From G965212025 sp965237985 (GTDB taxonomy: Bacteria > Pseudomonadota > Gammaproteobacteria > Poriferisulfidales > Oxydemutatoraceae): a stretch of DNA of 64,000 nt. The DNA lies in NCBI GenBank assembly GCA_965237985.1, contig OZ250161.1, forward strand, positions 558,001 to 622,000, in the 5' to 3' direction. The stretch's first letter is position 1. The number at the start of each line of letters is the position of its first letter. Of this stretch, positions 47,478-56,528 are shown piece after piece. A program made the position numbers and the translations under genes. Below the pieces are notes generated by a model. It searched no databases. It had not been told where the DNA came from and worked only from the letters and a program-made list of their open reading frames with translations.

Positions 47478-48175
47478 GTTCCCCTTCTCTCCTTTTTCGA
47501 CAGCAATTCCAGGACCAAACCAGCCGAAATTTCTTCTGCCATGGATTTCTTTCTCCCTTTCGCCTCTGCAGAATACCGTATCTCTCTACTCATCACTACG
47601 CATTCAACGCAAAAAGAGTGGTCCTCCCCACTCCCCGAATCCTCGAGAACAATATAAGTCGGTAGAGCCTGACCACGTGCCTGAAGGAATTCCTGCAACC
47701 TGGATTTATTCGGCTTGACTGCCGTTCCGGAACTCAGGGTCTGTAATCTGCTGCTGAACAACTGCCGCACGAACTCCTGTGTTTTCTCAAACCCCATGGT
47801 GATATAAAACGCCGCAACCAAGGCTTCCATGGCATCTTCCAACGCGGAATCAGGCACTATCGGTCTTCTCCCCGCCAAACTTTTCCCCAACACAAGCGAG
47901 CGGTCAATGCCATGTTCTCGAGCAACAGCCGCCAATGTCGAACTTTTTACCAATCCCGAACGATGCAGACTCATTTCTCCTTCCGTGGCTTTGGGAAACT
48001 TTTCATACAAGATTTCGGCAACCAGCAACCCAAGCAAAGCATCGCCCAGAAATTCCAGCCTCTGATTATTGAAATCACCCACACTCCGGTGAGTTAAGGC
48101 CTGGCGAAACAACGGTTCCTCGAACCTGCCTGACCCGAGAATTTCCAGCAATCCCGACCTGCTTTCTTCGTTCAC
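47474..48175 (-). CDS. rnc: Ribonuclease III
   Basis: About 233 residues from GTG 48175. The signature NNQRLEFLGDALLG, the Glu in DAMEALVAAFYI, and a C-terminal dsRNA-binding domain (NKSRLQEFLQARGQ...) are present. It processes rRNA and dsRNA. An ATG at 48238, inside lepB, is also open and would add 21 residues; family length favours the shorter form. Neither has a good ribosome site, so coupling to lepB is likely. Confidence 0.93.
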   Translation of the reverse strand: MNEESRSGLLEILGSGRFEEPLFRQALTHRSVGDFNNQRLEFLGDALLGLLVAEILYEKFPKATEGEMSLHRSGLVKSSTLAAVAREHGIDRSLVLGKSLAGRRPIVPDSALEDAMEALVAAFYITMGFEKTQEFVRQLFSSRLQTLSSGTAVKPNKSRLQEFLQARGQALPTYIVLEDSGSGEDHSFCVECVVMSREIRYSAEAKGRKKSMAEEISAGLVLELLSKKERRGT

Positions 48176-48197
48176 TTCAAGGGAAAAAGCAAAGCCA

Positions 48198-48971
48198 CTA
48201 CTCCAGTGCTCTGCCAATACGGGAAAAATCGATGCCATCTCCAGCAAAGTCCCAGTGCATCCACACGGCGAAGGCTTTGCCAACCAGGTTTTTCTCCGGA
48301 ACCAGCCCCCAAAATCTGCTGTCATTACTGTTGTCTCTATTATCCCCCAAAACGAGGTAGCGACCGTCCGGCACCAGCCAGACATCTTTTGTTTTCCTTT
48401 GCCGAAAAGAGGAGTTGATATAAATATCGTGCGGAGCCGCCGGCAAATTCTCCCGCACGCGAAGCACGTTTTGTCCCCCTCTGCCTGATGAACGTGCCGG
48501 CAGGATGCTACTCCCGAGAAGTTTATAAGATACTGCCTCACCATTGATAGATAATTTCTTGTTCTGATAGGATATTTCATCACCTGGTATTCCCACGACA
48601 CGTTTTACATAGTCCTGCCTGGGATCTTCCGGGAAACGAAACACCACAATGTCGCCCCGCTGGGGGGAACGATTGGCCCAAAATTTCGTATGCAACACTG
48701 GAAAACGCAAACCGTAAATATATTTGTTGACGATTATGAAATCCCCGATTTCCAGGGTTGGCAACATGGAACCGGATGGAATGCGAAAAGGTTCGAATAA
48801 AAAAGACCTGGCAAACAAAACAATCAACAGCACCGGAAAAAAAGACCTCGACAGTTCAATAAACCAGTTGCCCTTTTTGCCTGGCGAACTCAATAAGCGA
48901 TTCCCGAGAACCACCAGGCCGGTCAACACGGTGCTGAACAACAAAAAGAACTCCAGGTCAAAATCCACCAT
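48198..48971 (-). CDS. lepB: Signal peptidase I
   Basis: 257 residues. A first membrane helix (FFLLFSTVLTGLVVLG) and a second before PSGSMLPTLEIGD, which holds the catalytic Ser; the general base Lys is in DYVKRVVGIPGD; LVLGDNRDNSNDSRFWG is box E. It cleaves Sec and Tat signal peptides. It begins 23 nt after tRNA-Pro; lepA, which usually precedes it, is absent. Confidence 0.96.
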   Translation of the reverse strand: MVDFDLEFFLLFSTVLTGLVVLGNRLLSSPGKKGNWFIELSRSFFPVLLIVLFARSFLFEPFRIPSGSMLPTLEIGDFIIVNKYIYGLRFPVLHTKFWANRSPQRGDIVVFRFPEDPRQDYVKRVVGIPGDEISYQNKKLSINGEAVSYKLLGSSILPARSSGRGGQNVLRVRENLPAAPHDIYINSSFRQRKTKDVWLVPDGRYLVLGDNRDNSNDSRFWGLVPEKNLVGKAFAVWMHWDFAGDGIDFSRIGRALE

Positions 48972-48994
48972 TGCCGAACCTAAAAATCAAGTTG

Positions 48995-49071
<77 letters not shown>

Positions 49072-49113
49072 AAGCCAAACCAGCCGCACAAATCTTCCAC
49101 TCTCACTCGCAAA

Positions 49114-49467
49114 TCAGCTTTTCAGCAATAAAGCGATTTCTTCCAATTCTTTTCTCAATTCTCGCAACAATGCTTTCTGCGAGCTTTTTTCAACTGTTTC
49201 AGTTTTACCAGACAACACTTGGTTCGCGCCTTTGATGGTGTAGTGGCAACAATGCAACAAATCGTGGATTTTTCGAACCAGGAGCACATCCTGCTGCGAA
49301 TAATAACGCCGCCCACCCCGTCTACGCTTCGGCCGCAAGCTGGGAAATGCCTGTTCCCAATAACGCAGGACATGTTGTTCCACCCCACACAGGTCACTGA
49401 CTTCACCAATCGTGAAGTAAAGTTTTTGAGGCATTTCAAAGACTTCTGAGTTATCTTTTGCTGGCAT
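49114..49467 (-). CDS. MerR-family regulator next to ihfA
   Basis: 117 residues from ATG 49467. The helix-turn-helix shows YFTIGEVSDLCGVEQHVLRYWE followed by RRGGRRYYSQQDVLLVRKIH, as in the MerR protein regularly found after ihfA in gamma- and betaproteobacteria. The C-terminus is a helical dimer arm without metal-binding cysteines. Its target is unknown. An ATG at 49434 is an alternative start. It overlaps ihfA by 17 nt. Confidence 0.9.
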   Translation of the reverse strand: MPAKDNSEVFEMPQKLYFTIGEVSDLCGVEQHVLRYWEQAFPSLRPKRRRGGRRYYSQQDVLLVRKIHDLLHCCHYTIKGANQVLSGKTETVEKSSQKALLRELRKELEEIALLLKS

Positions 49468-49747
49468 TTTCGGCAATGCGTTGTTTCAGTTTCGGACCGG
49501 GTCGAAACACTACCACACGGCGCGCGCTGATAACCGCGGGGGCCTGGGTTTTTGGATTGCGCCCCATCCTTTCATTTTTGTCACGCAACAAAAACCGACC
49601 GATTCCAGGGATATGCAGATTGTCACCATCTGCCAGGACTTTCCCCGCTTCCTCAAAACATATTCTGACCAGAGCCAGTGCTTCTGGCTGGCTCAAGCCA
49701 ATCTCATCCTGCAGCACCTTTGCCAGCGTTAGCTTTTTGACGGTCAA
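49451..49747 (-). CDS. ihfA: Integration host factor subunit alpha
   Basis: 98 residues. The HU/IHF fold with GIGRFLLRDKNERMGRNPKT (DNA-intercalating Pro) and ARRVVVFRPG. It bends DNA as a heterodimer with IhfB. TTG start overlapping the pheT stop (TTGA), in the standard pheST-ihfA order. Confidence 0.96.
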   Translation of the reverse strand: MTVKKLTLAKVLQDEIGLSQPEALALVRICFEEAGKVLADGDNLHIPGIGRFLLRDKNERMGRNPKTQAPAVISARRVVVFRPGPKLKQRIAENASKR

Positions 49748-51990
49748 ATCCAGTACCGTAGTTTGACGCCCGACTTCTGCTGCAGATCATCGGCAATCCG
49801 ACGCACGACTTCAGCACCTTCGGTGTCCGTCAGCGTGCGTTTCCGGCCTTGCAAAACAAAAGCGATGGTCATGCTCCGTTCTCCCTCAGCCATGTCTTTT
49901 CCGGAAAAAACATCCAACAAAGAAAAGTCGTGCAATTCGGGAATTTCCAAGGCTTTGATGCATTGGTAGAGAGTGGCATAGGACAGATCAGCAGGTACCC
50001 TCAGCGATACATCAAAACGTTGCGTCGGGAAGTGGGATACCTCCATGTAGCCCCGGTGCTGAGTTGGCGGCAATTGATCCAGATAGATTTCAAACAAGAA
50101 AACGTCTCTGCCCGACAAGTTCAGGTTGAACATCTCCGGGGTTCCCATTTCCGGCTGCATGGCACCCAAAATACCTATCCTTTTGTTTTGCACATAGACC
50201 CCAGCACTTTTATTGTCCAGCAGACCGCGGCTGCTGGCATACTTTCTATCCAAAGGTTGCCATTCAAGATCTCTCAGGCTGGGCCGCAACAGACTTTCCA
50301 GGTCACCCTTGACATCATAGTAATCCCGTTCACGCGGTTTTTCGTTCCAGGAGTCATCACCGACAGGACCGAACGCCAGGCCTCCCAACAGCAGTTCTTC
50401 ATTTATCTCTCCTGGCGCATCTTTTCTCACATCCATGGTAAAAGTTTTTCCGACTTCAAAAAAACAGGCATATTTTGCCCCGCGGTTCAAATTGTAGCTC
50501 AACACGTCAATCAACCCGAACCACAGCGTTGCCCGCATGACCGGTGAAACCTGAGTCAAAGGATTTAACAAGTCCACCATTTTTTTCTCAAGGGGCACCT
50601 CTTTTTCATCTGCGCGGCTTCTGTTGGTGCCGTGTCCCGCTTCGAGTTTGAACATGCGCTGTGCAACGGGATCAAGAGAACCAGAAACCTTAGAATCAGG
50701 GGCGCCAAAACTCAAGGTGATCACTTCAGAATACCCCAAACCCACCAGACCATCAGACCACGAGCGTTGCCTTTGCATCCGTGCCAGGGACTGACGGTCC
50801 GGGGAAGCAACAGAAAACGTCGCACCTGGCACCTCACCTATCCGTTCATAACCGTAGAGTCTGGCAACTTCCTCCACCAGATCCACTTCCATCTCCAGAT
50901 CGAAACGAAAAGAAGGCGGGATGCAAGTCCACTCTTCACCCTCTCCTTTTAGCTCGCTTTTTACTTCGCAACCGAGTACCGCCAAAGTCTCCCCCACCCA
51001 TTCAGGGGCGAGCTTCAACCCCAAACGTCGATCAAGCATTTTACGACGCAACACAATCGCTTGCCGGCTTGGCAGGTATTTTTCACTTCGCCACTCAGCG
51101 CTGCAGCCAACCTTGCCGCCGGCAATGTCCGCCAGCAAAGCGACAGCACGGTCCAACGCCTGTTGCGACAGTTGAAAATCCACCCCTTTTTCAAATCGCC
51201 GCGCCGACTCTGTGTACAAGCCTGGCATCCGCGCCATTTTTCGAATGACCTGGGGTGCAAAAAAAGCCGCTTCAATCAAGATGTTGCAGGTATCATGTTG
51301 AACCGAAGCCCGCTTCGCCCCCATGGTCCCTGCCAAAGCCACCGGCGCCCCTTTGTCGCCGTCCCCTATCAACAACGCGCCTTCAGGAACCGCGAACATA
51401 CGGCCATCGAGCAGTTCAAATACTTCTTTGCCATTCGCCAAACCGACACAGATTTTTTTAGCACAAAGGTGGTCAAGATCAAAAGCATGCAAAGGCTGTC
51501 CCAACTCGAGCATGACATAATTCATCACGTCCACGATCAGACTGACCGGGCGTAAACCACTGGTACGCAACCGCAAGGCCATCCAGTCGGGAGTTTTCCG
51601 CGCACCGGCAATGCCGCGCACCTCACGACACCGGTACAGCGGGCAAGCGTCCGGAGACAACACCTGAACTTCCACAGGTGAAACATCGTCAGCGGTCGGC
51701 ATCGGCAACTCCGGGACGGTGTGCACAAACCGCTGTCCTTTACCGATACAGAACTCGCGGGCAACGCCCAAGATGCTCATGCAGTCCGGGCGGTTCGGCG
51801 TCAAATCCAGCGCCACCACTGTTTCACCCGGCGCGTTCGGGACTGGATGCGAATCTGGTGGAACAATTTTTGCTTCCAGACCCGTCATCGTCAGTGCATC
51901 CACCAGCTCCACCGGGTCCAATGGTCGCTTCCGGTACTCCTCCAGACAGGGCTCAAGGTATTCCTGTAACCAGGAAACTACGAAACGCAT
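49744..51990 (-). CDS. pheT: Phenylalanyl-tRNA synthetase beta chain lacking the B2 domain
   Basis: 748 residues against about 795 in E. coli. N-terminal VSWLQEYLEP and TMTGLEAKIVPPD are followed after only about 15 residues by VALDLTPNRPDCMSILGVARE. The usual 100-residue tRNA-binding OB-fold (B2, EMAP-like) between these blocks is missing. Remaining B1, B3/4 (YRCREVRGI, QPLHAFDLDHL), B5 and B6-8 domains follow in order, and the C-terminal anticodon-binding domain (VSHFPTQRFDVSLRV) is intact. It pairs with PheS. Internal insertions partly restore length. Confidence 0.95.
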   Translation of the reverse strand: MRFVVSWLQEYLEPCLEEYRKRPLDPVELVDALTMTGLEAKIVPPDSHPVPNAPGETVVALDLTPNRPDCMSILGVAREFCIGKGQRFVHTVPELPMPTADDVSPVEVQVLSPDACPLYRCREVRGIAGARKTPDWMALRLRTSGLRPVSLIVDVMNYVMLELGQPLHAFDLDHLCAKKICVGLANGKEVFELLDGRMFAVPEGALLIGDGDKGAPVALAGTMGAKRASVQHDTCNILIEAAFFAPQVIRKMARMPGLYTESARRFEKGVDFQLSQQALDRAVALLADIAGGKVGCSAEWRSEKYLPSRQAIVLRRKMLDRRLGLKLAPEWVGETLAVLGCEVKSELKGEGEEWTCIPPSFRFDLEMEVDLVEEVARLYGYERIGEVPGATFSVASPDRQSLARMQRQRSWSDGLVGLGYSEVITLSFGAPDSKVSGSLDPVAQRMFKLEAGHGTNRSRADEKEVPLEKKMVDLLNPLTQVSPVMRATLWFGLIDVLSYNLNRGAKYACFFEVGKTFTMDVRKDAPGEINEELLLGGLAFGPVGDDSWNEKPRERDYYDVKGDLESLLRPSLRDLEWQPLDRKYASSRGLLDNKSAGVYVQNKRIGILGAMQPEMGTPEMFNLNLSGRDVFLFEIYLDQLPPTQHRGYMEVSHFPTQRFDVSLRVPADLSYATLYQCIKALEIPELHDFSLLDVFSGKDMAEGERSMTIAFVLQGRKRTLTDTEGAEVVRRIADDLQQKSGVKLRYWI

Positions 51991-52043
51991 TGCTTTTCAA
52001 GCGCTCCAGACGCACACAAGCTGGACCAGATGCACAGGAAGCT

Positions 52044-53102
52044 TCACTCCTTGAACTGGTTCAGGAAACGCAAATCGTTTTCAAAGAATCTGCGCAGATT
52101 CTTGACCCCGTGTCGCAACATCACCAAACGCTCAACACCAAGCCCAAAAGCATAGCCACTCCAGCGTTGCTCATCGTAGCCCACTGCCTTGAAAACGTTC
52201 GGGTGCACCATGCCGCATCCCAAGACTTCAAGCCAGTCAGAACCCCACCAGATATCGACTTCGGCAGAAGGCTCCGTAAAAGGAAAGTAGGAAGGACGCA
52301 GACGCATCTTCAGTTTCTCATCGACAAAAAAATCGCGCAAAAATCCTTTCACCACGAATATCAAATCCGCAAATGAGACGGTCTCGGCGACGACCAATCC
52401 TTCCACCTGATGAAACATCGGGCTGTGCGTGGGATCATAATCACGACGATACACTTTGCCGGGAGCGATGATTTTCAACGGCGACGGCGGCTGGCAGGCC
52501 AGCATGGTGCGCACCTGCACCGGGGAAGTATGAGTCCTGAGCAATTTCTGGTTTTCCAGGAAAAATGTATCGTGCATGGCACGCGCCGGGTGATCAGACG
52601 GAATGTTCAATGCCTCAAAATTATGAAACTCATCTTCAACTTCCGGCCCTTCCTTGATGACGAAGCCCAGACGCAAAAAAAAGTCCTCAATCTTGCGTAG
52701 CCCCAAAGTGATGGGATGCAGACTTCCTCTTGGCCGGAAACGGCCGGGAAGCGTCGGATCAAAAGAATCAAGAATCTGCGACTTCTTGTGCAGTTCTTCC
52801 TTGGTCAGCCAGAGTTTTCTCTCATCGAAAGCTACTGTCAAAGCTTTCTTGAGCCGATTCAAGGTTTTGGAAAACTGCAATTTCCGGTCCTTCGGCAGCC
52901 GCCTCAGAGTGGCAAAGAACTGGGGCAGCTCCCCCTTGCGCCCAAGATATTTCAGCCGCACCTGGTACAAGGCGTGCAAGTCGCAGGCGAGATCAATCTC
53001 CCGTTTAACGTGCTCAAGCTTGAAGCTAAAATTCTCAAGCACGCTTTTGAGGTGCTCAATCTCCTGTTTCGCCGACGAACTCAGATCCTCAGGAACGTCC
53101 AT
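52044..53102 (-). CDS. pheS: Phenylalanyl-tRNA synthetase alpha chain
   Basis: 352 residues, normal is about 330. An N-terminal coiled-coil, then class II motif 1, GPEVEDEFHNFEALNIP, PARAMHDTFFLE, HTSPVQVR, GKVYRRDYDPTHSPMFHQVE, and motif 3 FGLGVERLVMLRHG. It charges tRNA-Phe with PheT. No pheM-like leader peptide was found in the 56-nt gap after rplT. Confidence 0.97.
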   Translation of the reverse strand: MDVPEDLSSSAKQEIEHLKSVLENFSFKLEHVKREIDLACDLHALYQVRLKYLGRKGELPQFFATLRRLPKDRKLQFSKTLNRLKKALTVAFDERKLWLTKEELHKKSQILDSFDPTLPGRFRPRGSLHPITLGLRKIEDFFLRLGFVIKEGPEVEDEFHNFEALNIPSDHPARAMHDTFFLENQKLLRTHTSPVQVRTMLACQPPSPLKIIAPGKVYRRDYDPTHSPMFHQVEGLVVAETVSFADLIFVVKGFLRDFFVDEKLKMRLRPSYFPFTEPSAEVDIWWGSDWLEVLGCGMVHPNVFKAVGYDEQRWSGYAFGLGVERLVMLRHGVKNLRRFFENDLRFLNQFKE

Positions 53103-53158
53103 GAGTTATCGCCTGCCTGGAGATCAAGTGGGGAGGAATCCCTCTGAAACCGCCGTTT

Positions 53159-53515
53159 TCAGTCTAACGCGAGTTTCGCTTTTTCAGCAACGCGCGCAAA
53201 GCTTTCCGGATCACGTACCGCCAGATCCGCCAAAATCTTGCGATCCAGCGTGATTTTCGCTTTTGTCAGCCCCGCCATGAAACGACTGTAAGAAAGTCCG
53301 AACTGTCGAGCTGCAGCATTGATCCTGGTAATCCACAACGCCCGGAACTGCCGCCGTCGCTGGCGGCGGTCACGGTACGCATATTGCCCGGCACGAATGA
53401 CCGCCTGTTTCGCAACCCGAAAAGTGCGACTGCGTGCTCCCCGATAACCTGTGGCTTTCTTCAGTATTTTTTTGCGACGTGCCCGCGAGGCCACCCTGGC
53501 TTTGGCTCTTGGCAA
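53159..53515 (-). CDS. rplT: 50S ribosomal protein L20
   Basis: 118 residues: ARVASRARRKKILKKATGYRG, RRQRRRQFRALWITRINAA and the compact C-terminal domain. It is essential for early 50S assembly and in many bacteria represses its own operon. ATG start with AAAAGGGGAG upstream. Confidence 0.97.
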   Translation of the reverse strand: MPRAKARVASRARRKKILKKATGYRGARSRTFRVAKQAVIRAGQYAYRDRRQRRRQFRALWITRINAAARQFGLSYSRFMAGLTKAKITLDRKILADLAVRDPESFARVAEKAKLALD

Positions 53516-53538
53516 TTTCTCATCTCCCCTTTTTTAAT

Positions 53539-53727
53539 TCAGTGGTTCGGCAGCAAACGAATCAGTGCAGCCCGATCACTGTCAGCCACTGCCACCGTAG
53601 CGCGCAATCGCCTTTTCCTTTTCGTGCTTTTTTTTGTCAAAATATGGTTGGTGTTGGCATGTTTTCTACGAAAAGACTGACTCGCAGTTTTCCTGAATCG
53701 CTTTGCCGCACCGCGGTTGGTTTTCAT
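53539..53727 (-). CDS. rpmI: 50S ribosomal protein L35
   Basis: 62 residues from ATG 53727 (MKTNRGAAKRFRKT). Highly basic, with HILTKKSTKRKRRLR. The frame continues upstream into infC, but this ATG comes one nt after the infC stop. Normal length. Confidence 0.95.
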   Translation of the reverse strand: MKTNRGAAKRFRKTASQSFRRKHANTNHILTKKSTKRKRRLRATVAVADSDRAALIRLLPNH

Positions 53728-53728
53728 T

Positions 53729-54271
53729 TTAGGCACGCCCGTTCCCCAAGTTGTGGCGTTTTTTGGGAACAAAAACTATCACCATGGTGCGACCTTCAGC
53801 CTCTGTTGGTTTCTCGACAGTAGCGTGGCCTTCAACATCACGTGAAACCCGCTCCAGCACTTCTTTTCCGATTTCTGAATACGCCATTTCCCTTCCTCGG
53901 AAACGCAAAGTCACTTTTACCCGGTCACCATCACCCAAGAAGCGCAAAACACTACGCAGTTTGGTCTGGTAATCACCTTCCTCTATTCCCGGCCTCAATT
54001 TAATTTCCTTAAGTTGCATTCGCTTCTGTTTTTTACGGGAACCCTGACTTTTCTTCTCCCGGGTAAAACGATACTTCCCGTAGTCCATAACCCGACAAAC
54101 CGGCGGATCAGCATCAGGAGACAACTCAACCAGGTCGAGACTGCTTTCTTGTGCAACGCGCATGGCTTCTTCAATCCTCTGCACGCCCCTGTTCAGCCCC
54201 CCGGCATCTATCAACAAGACCTGAACCGAATTAATTTGCCCGTTCAGTCGGTTTCTTTTTTGGGTACCTAT
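53729..54271 (-). CDS. infC: Translation initiation factor IF-3
   Basis: About 180 residues. N-domain RNRLNGQINSVQVLLIDAGG and MDYGKYRFTREKK; linker; C-domain KEIKLRPGIEEGDYQTKLR. The best start is ATA at 54271, 7 nt after a perfect AGGAGG and overlapping the thrS stop; a TTG at 54277 is only 1 nt from that site. IF3 rejects non-AUG starts, so infC genes use rare codons (AUU in E. coli) for autoregulation; AUA would do the same. Confidence 0.94.
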   Translation of the reverse strand: MGTQKRNRLNGQINSVQVLLIDAGGLNRGVQRIEEAMRVAQESSLDLVELSPDADPPVCRVMDYGKYRFTREKKSQGSRKKQKRMQLKEIKLRPGIEEGDYQTKLRSVLRFLGDGDRVKVTLRFRGREMAYSEIGKEVLERVSRDVEGHATVEKPTEAEGRTMVIVFVPKKRHNLGNGRA

Positions 54272-56199
54272 TCGCAATCCTCCTTTGGAAAATAATTTTT
54301 TGAACGCACGTCCCGAGACATCCTCAAGATCAAGTCATCGACGGTAAGTATACCAAGACTTCGTCCGCTACGCAGACGAACAGCAACGCACCCTGTTTCA
54401 GCTTCCCGATTACCCGTCACCAACATGTACGGGATATGCCGCATTGCGTTCTCCCTGATTTTAAAGTTTAGTTTTTCATTTCTCAAGTCTCCTTCCACCA
54501 GAATGCCTTTTTCCGCCAACGCCGCAACCACGGTTTCAGCATAGGCTTTCTGAGCGTCGCTAATGTTCATCACCACCGCCTGAACAGGCGCGAGCCACAA
54601 GGGCAAATCGCCCGCGTAATGCTCTATCAGGATCCCCACGAAGCGCTCAATGGAGCCCAAAACAGCACGATGGATCATGGCGGGAACCACGTGTTTTCCA
54701 TCCTGGTTGACATAACTGGCCCCCAGCTTTCCCGGCATGCAAAAATCCAGTTGAACGGTTCCGCATTGCCACTCCCTGCGCAGACTGTCCTTGAGGATGA
54801 ATTCCAGCTTCGGACCATAAAATGCACCTTCCCCTGGGTTTTCCACGATTTCCAGCCCATAGTCGGTCAGCGCTTTGCGCAGTGCTTCTTCCGTCATATC
54901 CCATTGCTGGTCGCTTCCATCCCGATTTTTCGGACGCGTCGAAAGCACCACCCGAAAATCAGAAAAACCAAAATCCTGGTAAACCGTGAAAGTCATAGCC
55001 AGCAACTTCGCAATTTCATTTTGCAACTGCTCATCCGTGCAAAAAATGTGCGCATCGTCCTGGGTAAAACACCGTGCTCTCAACAGACCATGCAAAGTCC
55101 CCGAAGGTTCGTTGCGATGCACCACCCCGAATTCCGCAATGCGATACGGCAGGTCACGGTAACTGCGCAGCCCCCGGTTGAACAACTGCACGTGCGCCGG
55201 GCAATTCATGGGCTTGATCACGTAGTCGCGCTTCTCCGATTTCGTGGCAAAAATCACGTCGCCGAATTTGTCCCAGTGTCCGGAGCGCTCCCAAAGTTTA
55301 CGGTCCAGCATTTGCGGGGTCTGCACTTCCAGATAACCACTGGCATCCAGTTTTTCACGCAGATATTTTTCAATGGTGCGATACAGTCGCCAGCCTTTCT
55401 CGTGCCAGAACACCATTCCCGGCGCTTCTTCCTGAAAATGATAAAGATCCATTTTCCTGCCCAACAACCTGTGATCTCGTTTTTTTCCTTCCTCAAGGCG
55501 TTGCAGGTAATCGTGCAACTGTTTCTCACTCGGCCAGGCCGTGCCGTAAATCCGCTGCAACATTTCGTTTCTGTGATCGCCTCGCCAGTAGGCACCAGCC
55601 AGACGAGTCAGTTTGAAGGCCTGCAAATGGCGTGTATTCGGCACGTGCGGACCGCGGCACATATCCGTATATTCCTGATGATGATACAAAGCAATGGCTT
55701 CCCCTTCGGGAATCGCTTTCAGAATTTCAACTTTGTAGTATTCGTCTCGCTCCCTGAATACTTCCAGGGCGCGCTCCCTGGACACCCCCTCACGCACGAC
55801 GTCGTAGTTTTTGCGCTTCAGTTCCACCATGTGCTTTTCGATGTTTTGCAAATCTTCCGGAGTAAAGGGCCTTGAATAGTGGATGTCATAGTAGAAACCA
55901 TCCTCGATGATCGGCCCGATGGCCATTTGGGCGTCTGGATAGAGCTGCTTGACCGCGTGTCCCAAAAGATGCGCGAAGGAATGACGAACAACCGCAAGTC
56001 CTTCGGCATCACTATCCGTCACGATGCGTAAATTTGCATCTTCCGAAATGATGGTACAGGTATCCATCAATTTACCGTTCAAACAGGCGGCCACGGCTTT
56101 GCGGGCAATTTTCGGCCACAGCTGCCGGGCAGCTTCGGCAACGGTCAGCTGCTCCGTAAATGCTTTTCGTTCATGGTCGGAGTAAGTGATATGAAACAC
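54268..56199 (-). CDS. thrS: Threonyl-tRNA synthetase
   Basis: About 643 residues from GTG 56199 (TGS domain HITYSDHERKAFTEQLT); another GTG at 56223 is open. The editing domain shows HSFAHLLGHAVKQLYPD and EYTDMCRGPHVPNT. Class II core: zinc ligands in MNCPAH, the LHGLLRARCFTQDDAHIF block and MIHRAVLGSIERF. C-terminal anticodon domain LAPVQAVVMNIS. It is followed by infC, the usual order. Confidence 0.96.
   Translation of the reverse strand: MFHITYSDHERKAFTEQLTVAEAARQLWPKIARKAVAACLNGKLMDTCTIISEDANLRIVTDSDAEGLAVVRHSFAHLLGHAVKQLYPDAQMAIGPIIEDGFYYDIHYSRPFTPEDLQNIEKHMVELKRKNYDVVREGVSRERALEVFRERDEYYKVEILKAIPEGEAIALYHHQEYTDMCRGPHVPNTRHLQAFKLTRLAGAYWRGDHRNEMLQRIYGTAWPSEKQLHDYLQRLEEGKKRDHRLLGRKMDLYHFQEEAPGMVFWHEKGWRLYRTIEKYLREKLDASGYLEVQTPQMLDRKLWERSGHWDKFGDVIFATKSEKRDYVIKPMNCPAHVQLFNRGLRSYRDLPYRIAEFGVVHRNEPSGTLHGLLRARCFTQDDAHIFCTDEQLQNEIAKLLAMTFTVYQDFGFSDFRVVLSTRPKNRDGSDQQWDMTEEALRKALTDYGLEIVENPGEGAFYGPKLEFILKDSLRREWQCGTVQLDFCMPGKLGASYVNQDGKHVVPAMIHRAVLGSIERFVGILIEHYAGDLPLWLAPVQAVVMNISDAQKAYAETVVAALAEKGILVEGDLRNEKLNFKIRENAMRHIPYMLVTGNREAETGCVAVRLRSGRSLGILTVDDLILRMSRDVRSKNYFPKEDCE
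54269..54284 (-). promoter_or_regulatory. infC ribosome site and AUA start, in the thrS 3' end
   Basis: AGGAGG at 54279-54284 (minus strand) lies 7 nt before ATA 54269-54271. ATA overlaps the thrS TAG (54268-54270). The arrangement decides the infC start and implies IF3 feedback control. Confidence 0.75.
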
Positions 56200-56269
56200 G
56201 AAAATTCTCGCTAAAAACAGCACCTGTGAAACACGGCAAAACGTGGTGATTTCACGATAAACAAAACCT

Positions 56270-56346
56270 TGGTGGGCGCGACTGGATTCGAACCAACGAC
56301 CCCCACCATGTCACGGTGGTGCTCTAACCAGCTGAGCTACACGCCC
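56270..56346 (-). tRNA. tRNA-Val (anticodon GAC)
   Basis: Acceptor GGGCGTG/CGCGCCC, D-arm GCTC..GAGC, anticodon stem CCACC/GGTGG with loop GTGACAT (GAC), T-arm with TTCGAAT, discriminator A, and encoded CCA. The anticodon arm closely resembles E. coli tRNA-Val(GAC). Position 32 is G, which is unusual. Confidence 0.92.
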
Positions 56347-56528
56347 TGGAAAGGGCAGATAATCATCTCCCCCGGCAGTGAAGTCAATAAACAGCCGACT
56401 TCCTGACCTGGGCAAAATGGTCCAGTCTCCCACGCCGGCGCAGCAGAAAAACGCAGCTCGCCCCTGTCCGGTGCCCCGCGAAGCTGCATAAAAACCGAAG
56501 CACCTGGAAAAAACCCTCTGATTGCCCA

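Noticed and set aside
53103..53158. A pheM-like leader peptide or attenuator before pheS
   Set aside because: The gap holds no run of Phe codons and no clear terminator hairpin.
54619..55875. A 418-codon plus-strand frame antisense to thrS
   Set aside because: It lies entirely within thrS on the opposite strand, without recognisable motifs.
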